Positions 59,836-64,000 of a stretch of 64,000 bases of DNA are shown in pieces (positions within the stretch are counted from its first letter, which is position 1; the number at the start of each line of letters is the position of its first letter). The DNA is from CAYJAY01 sp964368445 (GTDB taxonomy: Bacteria > Bacillota > Clostridia > Oscillospirales > Ruminococcaceae). Below the pieces are notes generated by a model that was not told the DNA's origin, searched no databases, and was given only the letters and a program-made list of their open reading frames with translations. The translations under genes and the position numbers were made by a program. The DNA lies in the NCBI GenBank assembly GCA_964368445.1, contig CAYJAY010000007.1, positions 11,968-75,967 on the forward strand, written 5' to 3'.

Positions 59836-60906
59836 ATGGCTAAACTAAACGCTGTTGTTATATTTGGAGGCGCTTCAAGCGAACACGAGGTTTCGAGAAA
59901 CTCGGCGGCTTCGGTTATAGAAAACTTTCCGACAGAGGAATTTTCCCTTGTGACGGTTGGCATAACAAAAGACGGAAGGTGGCTTTTATACAACGGCTCG
60001 ACCGACGAAATCCGAAACGGTAGTTGGGAAAAAAGCAAAAAGGCGGTGCCTTGCGTTTTATCCCCCGACCGAAAGACGGGCGGTATCGTTGCGTTTATGC
60101 CGGACGAAAGTTTTATGCGCCAAGACGTCGACGTTGTGTTCCCGGTGCTCCACGGCAAAAACGGCGAGGACGGAACTATGCAAGGGCTTCTCGAGATTGC
60201 CGGAATTCCGTATGTCGGCCCCGGCGTTTTAAGCAGCTCGATGTGTATGGATAAAGTTATAACAAACCTCGTGTTGGAACACGGCGGTTTTGAACATACT
60301 AAATGGGATTACATCGCAAAATCAGATATCGAACAACTTTCTCAAAAACTCGATTTAATCGAAAAAAACATCTCGTACCCTATCTTTGTTAAACCCGCTA
60401 ACGCCGGAAGTTCGGTTGGAATATCTAAAGTTCGTGACAGGGCCGGCCTTGAAAAAGCGGTTGAGACGGCTTTTTTACATGACAGCAGAGTTTTGTTTGA
60501 AAAGGCGGTTGTCGGGCGCGAGCTTGAATGTGCCGTTCTCGGAAACGACGAACCGTTCGCCTCAAGGGTTAGCGAGATTATCCCGACAAACGATTTCTAC
60601 GACTATGAAGCGAAATACGTAAACGCAAGCAAAACGGTTGTTCCGGCGGAAATTCCGGAACAACTTGAACAAAGAATACGCGAGACCGCGGTTAAAGCGT
60701 ATCAAACGCTTTGTTGTAGCGGAATGTCGCGTGTGGATTTTTTCTATGACCAACAAAACGACAGCTTGATGATAAACGAGATTAACACGATTCCGGGATT
60801 TACCGCAATTAGCATGTACCCAAAAATGATGGCGGCTTCGGGGGTTGAATATAAACAGCTTATTTTAAAGCTTTTAAAACTTGCAATGGAGAGATTTAAT
60901 GGTTAA
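59836..60906 (+). CDS. ddl: D-alanine--D-alanine ligase
   Basis: Joins two D-alanines for peptidoglycan, 356 aa, ATP-grasp fold. Seen: IFGGASSEHEVSRNSA (9-24), FPVLHGKNGEDGT, the lysine and glycine-rich ATP loop in VKPANAGSSVGISKV, the FYDYEAKY segment with the Tyr typical of D-Ala (not D-lactate) ligases, and EINTIPGFT. This predicts normal vancomycin-sensitive precursors. AAAGGAAC precedes the ATG. The stop overlaps the murI start by 8 bases, giving a cell-wall pair. Confidence 0.95.
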   Translation: MAKLNAVVIFGGASSEHEVSRNSAASVIENFPTEEFSLVTVGITKDGRWLLYNGSTDEIRNGSWEKSKKAVPCVLSPDRKTGGIVAFMPDESFMRQDVDVVFPVLHGKNGEDGTMQGLLEIAGIPYVGPGVLSSSMCMDKVITNLVLEHGGFEHTKWDYIAKSDIEQLSQKLDLIEKNISYPIFVKPANAGSSVGISKVRDRAGLEKAVETAFLHDSRVLFEKAVVGRELECAVLGNDEPFASRVSEIIPTNDFYDYEAKYVNASKTVVPAEIPEQLEQRIRETAVKAYQTLCCSGMSRVDFFYDQQNDSLMINEINTIPGFTAISMYPKMMAASGVEYKQLILKLLKLAMERFNG

Positions 60907-61726
60907 CAACCGCCCTGTTGGGTTTTTTGATTCGGGGTTTGGCGGGCTTACCGCCGTCCGAGAATTTATATCGCTTTGTCCAAACGAAGATATTGTGTAT
61001 TTCGGCGATACCGCGCGCGTTCCATACGGCGACCGCGAGGCGTTCGAGATTGAACAGTTTGGACGACAAAACATAAATCTTTTGCTTGAAAGCGACGCAA
61101 AGATAATCGTCGCCGCGTGTGGAACCGTTTCCGCAACGCTAGGGCGAAAGGTTTTCGACAAAAGCCCCGTCCCGATTATCGACGTGTTAACGACCGCTTC
61201 AAGCGAAGCGATTGCTAAAACAAAAAATAAAAAAATCGGGGTTATCGCAACCGCGCGAACTATAAACAGCAAAAGTTTTGAAACCGAGATACACAAAAGA
61301 GACAAAAGCATAAATGTGTTTTCGGTGGCTTGCCCGAAATTTGTTCCGCTTATCGAAAGCGGCAGATACAGTCCCGACGACAGCGACGTCACGGCCGCGG
61401 TTGAACAGTATCTTTTTTCGCTTAAACAAAACGGCGTCGATGTTCTAATCCTTGGTTGCACACACTATGCGCTTATGAGCGAGGCTATAACAAACTATAT
61501 GGGAGAGGGTGTTTTGGTTGTTGATTCGGGTAAACAAGCGGCGAAACAAGCGGCGAAACTGCTTAAACAGGTCGGCAAAAATGAAAACGGTCAAAACAAA
61601 AACCTTGCCTTTAAGGTTTCGGGGAAACCTAATGAATTTGTCGCTTTGGCAAAAACTTTTGTTGGGTTTGACGTCAAAGATTATGTCAAAAAAACAGATA
61701 TTGAAAATGTTAAGGAGTTTTACTAA
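60899..61726 (+). CDS. murI: Glutamate racemase
   Basis: Makes D-glutamate for peptidoglycan, 275 aa, cofactor-free. Motifs: FFDSGFGGLTAV (9-20), YFGDTARVPYG (35-44) with Asp, and the two catalytic cysteines, Cys74 in VAACGTVSA and the one in LILGCTHYA near 187. The first site is usually ACNTAS; the Asn after Cys is Gly here, a variant I recall in other Clostridia. I start at ATG 60899 with TGGAGAG upstream rather than at an in-frame codon 18 bases before. It overlaps ddl and precedes the DUF1934 gene by 6 bp. Confidence 0.93.
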   Translation: MVNNRPVGFFDSGFGGLTAVREFISLCPNEDIVYFGDTARVPYGDREAFEIEQFGRQNINLLLESDAKIIVAACGTVSATLGRKVFDKSPVPIIDVLTTASSEAIAKTKNKKIGVIATARTINSKSFETEIHKRDKSINVFSVACPKFVPLIESGRYSPDDSDVTAAVEQYLFSLKQNGVDVLILGCTHYALMSEAITNYMGEGVLVVDSGKQAAKQAAKLLKQVGKNENGQNKNLAFKVSGKPNEFVALAKTFVGFDVKDYVKKTDIENVKEFY

Positions 61727-61732
61727 TAACTA

Positions 61733-62176
61733 ATGGAAAATAAACAAGAAGATTATATAATTTCAATCGACGGAAAACAAACAGTAGACGACAATTCCGA
61801 TAAACTTTCGCTTATGACCCACGGAAGTTTCACCAAAAAAGACGGCAAATTCTACATCGGATATTCCGAAAGCGAGACGACGGGTTTTGCCGGACATTAT
61901 ACAACGCTTGAAGTCGAAGACCAAAACAAGGTAACTCTCCAACGCATCGGAAAGATTGGCTCGGAACTTGTCATAGAAAAAGGCAAGAAACATCTTTGCC
62001 ATTATTTCACCGACTATGGCGAGATGTTGGTCGGAATTAGGGGACAATTAATCGAAAATTCGCTTTCGGACAACGGCGGTAGTTTAAAGCTTAGGTATAA
62101 CCTTGATATAAACGCCAACGAAATTTCGGTTAACGAACTTAATATAACGGTTACCGAAAGAAAATTTAATTCATAA
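61733..62176 (+). CDS. ywiB: DUF1934 (YwiB-like) beta-barrel protein
   Basis: A 147-aa calycin-like protein of DUF1934. Typical features are the SIDGKQTVDDNSDKLSLMTHG start, a FYIGYSESETTGFAG strand and a YDLDINANEISVNELNITV-like end with paired acidic residues. In Bacillus and many Bacillota it lies directly before argS, as here (15 bp). Function remains unknown. Overlapping reading signals are minimal: the start is TAA-TGG region just 6 bp after murI with AAGGAG upstream. Confidence 0.88.
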   Translation: MENKQEDYIISIDGKQTVDDNSDKLSLMTHGSFTKKDGKFYIGYSESETTGFAGHYTTLEVEDQNKVTLQRIGKIGSELVIEKGKKHLCHYFTDYGEMLVGIRGQLIENSLSDNGGSLKLRYNLDINANEISVNELNITVTERKFNS

Positions 62177-62191
62177 AAAAGGACATAAAAT

Positions 62192-63889
62192 ATGTTTGAA
62201 CCTTCAAGACTAGCAAAGTTTAAAGCGAGAGAACTAATAAGAAAATCCCTTGTTTTATCTACCGAAAAAGGGCAACTAAAACCGGCGGAGATAAACGAAT
62301 ATAACATAGAAGTTCCGGCAGACGTTAAAAACGGCGACTTGTCTTCCAACGTCGCTTTGGTATCGGCAAAAGCTTTCGGTATGCCTCCGCGTAAGATTGC
62401 CGAAACAATTGTCGAAAATATAGAACAAGACAAAGATTTTTTCGAGAGCGTTTCGGTAGCGGGACCCGGATTTATAAATTTTTTCCTAAGCCAAAAATAC
62501 TATAGCTTTGTTTTAAGCGGAATACTTGAACAAAAAGACAACTTTGGAAACACCGACTATCTCGACGGCGAAAAGGTCATGATAGAATTTGTTTCGGCAA
62601 ACCCAACGGGACCTATGCACCTTGGAAACGCAAGGGGCGGCGCTTTGGGCGATTGCCTTGCAAGCATTATTTCGGCGGCGGGCGCAAACGTCACAAAAGA
62701 ATTCTATGTCAACGACGCCGGAAACCAGATAGACAAGTTTGCAAAATCTCTTGACGCGCGATATCTTGCGCTTTATAAAGGGGGGGTCGAGTTCCCCGAA
62801 GACGGATACCACGGCAAAGATATCATCGAGCGCGCCAAACAGTTCGCCGAGATAAACGGCGACAGCTTTGTTAATCTTTCGGAGCAAGAGCGACACAAGG
62901 CTCTTGTGGACTTTGCGCTTCCCAAAAACGTCGAAGGGTTAAAAAACGACCTTTTGGCATATCGAATCGAGTTTGACAACTGGTTTCTTGAAAGCTCGCT
63001 ATACAAAGCGGACGCTATAAACAAGATTGTTAATATACTAAAACAAAAAGATCTTATATATGAAAAAGACGGCGCGACGTGGTACAAAGCGTCGACCGTC
63101 GCAAACGACGACGAGGTTAAAGACGAAGTTTTAATTCGTTCAAACGGTTTTCCAACCTACTTTGCCGCCGACATAGCGTATCACTACAACAAGTTTTCCG
63201 ACCGCGGTTTTAACCGCGTTATCAACGTTTGGGGCGCCGACCACCACGGACATGTCGCAAGGATTAAAGGCGCAATGGACGCGGTTGGTCTTTCGGGCGA
63301 CAAACTCGACATCGTTCTTATGCAACTTGTGCGCCTTATGCAGGACGGCGAGCCGGTTAGAATGAGCAAGCGAACAGGCAACGCGATAACGCTTTCGGAC
63401 CTTTTGGACGAAGTTCCTGTCGATGCCGCGCGGTTTTTCTTTAACCTTCGCGAACCGAAAAGCCACCTCGATTTTGATTTGACGCTTGCCGCAAAACGAA
63501 GTTCGGACAACCCCGTATACTATGTCCAATATGCCCACGCAAGAATATGTAGTATCATAAAATCTTTAAAAGCAAACGATATCGATGTCGATAAAGCCGA
63601 GAGTTTCGATTTCTCGACACTTTCGGCGTCTGAAGAGATCATGCTTTTGCGCCGCCTTTCGGAACTTCCGTTTGAAATACAAAACGCCGCTAACGAATAT
63701 GACCCCGCGCGGCTTACACGATATGTCATAGACGTGGCGACGTTGTTCCACAAGTTCTACACCGCTTGTCGCGTGAAAGACGAAGCGGAAGAGGTTATGT
63801 ACCCGAGAATTGCGATTTGTCTTGCGACAAGACAGGTTTTGAAAAACTGCCTGACGCTTCTTAAAATCGACGCACCGGAATCGATGTAG
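62192..63889 (+). CDS. argS: Arginyl-tRNA synthetase
   Basis: Class I aminoacyl-tRNA synthetase charging tRNA-Arg, 565 aa. HIGH box as PMHLGNARGG with HLGN at 143-146, KMSKS box as VRMSKRTGN near residue 391, and the N-terminal additional domain (1-110) typical of ArgRS. The C-terminal helical anticodon domain starts after LDFDLTLAAKRSSDNPVYYVQYAHARI. AAAAAAGG precedes the ATG. It is the last of the ddl-murI-ywiB-argS run. The tail of the window (63890-64000) has AATTCGT-type heptamers and a CGCC-TTAC-GGCG hairpin (63957-63968). Confidence 0.96.
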   Translation: MFEPSRLAKFKARELIRKSLVLSTEKGQLKPAEINEYNIEVPADVKNGDLSSNVALVSAKAFGMPPRKIAETIVENIEQDKDFFESVSVAGPGFINFFLSQKYYSFVLSGILEQKDNFGNTDYLDGEKVMIEFVSANPTGPMHLGNARGGALGDCLASIISAAGANVTKEFYVNDAGNQIDKFAKSLDARYLALYKGGVEFPEDGYHGKDIIERAKQFAEINGDSFVNLSEQERHKALVDFALPKNVEGLKNDLLAYRIEFDNWFLESSLYKADAINKIVNILKQKDLIYEKDGATWYKASTVANDDEVKDEVLIRSNGFPTYFAADIAYHYNKFSDRGFNRVINVWGADHHGHVARIKGAMDAVGLSGDKLDIVLMQLVRLMQDGEPVRMSKRTGNAITLSDLLDEVPVDAARFFFNLREPKSHLDFDLTLAAKRSSDNPVYYVQYAHARICSIIKSLKANDIDVDKAESFDFSTLSASEEIMLLRRLSELPFEIQNAANEYDPARLTRYVIDVATLFHKFYTACRVKDEAEEVMYPRIAICLATRQVLKNCLTLLKIDAPESM

Positions 63890-63892
63890 TTT

Positions 63893-63975
63893 TTAATTCG
63901 TAACGCGTAATTGTTGAGTGACTTGATTTAGTTAATAGTTGTTGTGCGCCTTACGGCGAAATTTAAATATATAGT
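63893..63975. repeat. Heptamers and a CGCC hairpin after argS
   Basis: AATTCGT AACGCGT AATTGTT heptamers (about 63895-63916) and CGCC-TTAC-GGCG (63957-63968), which has the reverse-complement loop of the GTAA hairpins at 51182, 51239 and 55148. Confidence 0.6.
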
Positions 63976-64000
63976 TTTATAGAATTTCCGTTTGTTTGTG

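Noticed and set aside
1..64000. CRISPR arrays, tRNA or rRNA genes, prophage
   Set aside because: No regularly spaced direct repeats with unique spacers, no T-loop GGTTCRA signature with a cloverleaf, and no phage structural or integrase genes were seen.

Overview
The window looks like chromosome of a low-to-mid GC Bacillota bacterium, most likely a gut-associated member of the Clostridia. Evidence: strong AGGAGG-type ribosome sites with several TTG/GTG starts, consensus TTGACA-N17-TATAAT promoters, Gram-positive neighbourhoods such as ddl-murI-ywiB(DUF1934)-argS, and gut-lifestyle genes (bile salt hydrolase, anaerobic purine degradation, fucose salvage, an alpha-amylase-family enzyme, lipoate scavenging). 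I see no rRNA, tRNA, CRISPR array, prophage or intact transposase.

Layout. 1-12.2 kb: housekeeping genes (a cut-off lipoprotein, a Gfo/Idh/MocA oxidoreductase, thiamine pyrophosphokinase, a TrmN6-like methyltransferase, DNA-3-methyladenine glycosylase I, proA, S-adenosylhomocysteinase, a Nudix hydrolase, an acetate kinase) and a large membrane-anchored repeat protein. 12.6-38.6 kb: a purine island. It holds guanine deaminase, a small membrane protein leading into xdhABC, adenine deaminase, a fucokinase/fucose-1-P guanylyltransferase (Fkp) and a YbhJ-type aconitase-family hydratase on the plus strand. On the minus strand lie ssnA, ygfK, a selenium-dependent-type xanthine dehydrogenase, ygeX, ygeY and ygeW, with a xanthine/uracil-type permease upstream. 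39-56 kb: HtrA protease, tandem-HD protein, a giant VWA/MBG surface protein, lipoate ligase, acyltransferase, bile salt hydrolase, DUF1232 protein, GH13 enzyme, a polytopic membrane protein, a barnase/barstar pair and TsaB. 56-64 kb: a peptidoglycan-binding protein, a coiled protein, dihydrouridine synthase, then ddl-murI-DUF1934-argS.

How it works together. The permease would import xanthine/urate-type bases. Guanine and adenine deaminases feed xanthine and hypoxanthine. Two molybdenum hydroxylase systems (three-gene XdhABC and a fused Fe-S/Mo protein) interconvert oxopurines. YgfK, SsnA, YgeX, YgeY and YgeW are the set linked to anaerobic purine-ring opening and breakdown through 2,3-diaminopropionate-type intermediates to ammonia, carbamoyl phosphate and short-chain acids. 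The hydantoinase and carbamate kinase of that pathway are not in this window.

The most interesting signal is a pair of near-identical structured leader RNAs, each between a perfect consensus promoter and an intrinsic terminator, one before ssnA-ygfK-... and one before the permease. They look like a transcription-terminating riboswitch for a purine catabolite. I could not assign a ligand or established family. A second theme is the dense intergenic repeat ecology: TA-flanked MITE-like elements, hairpins ending in CCCTAC, hairpins whose stems vary but stay complementary, and heptanucleotide tandem repeats beside them.
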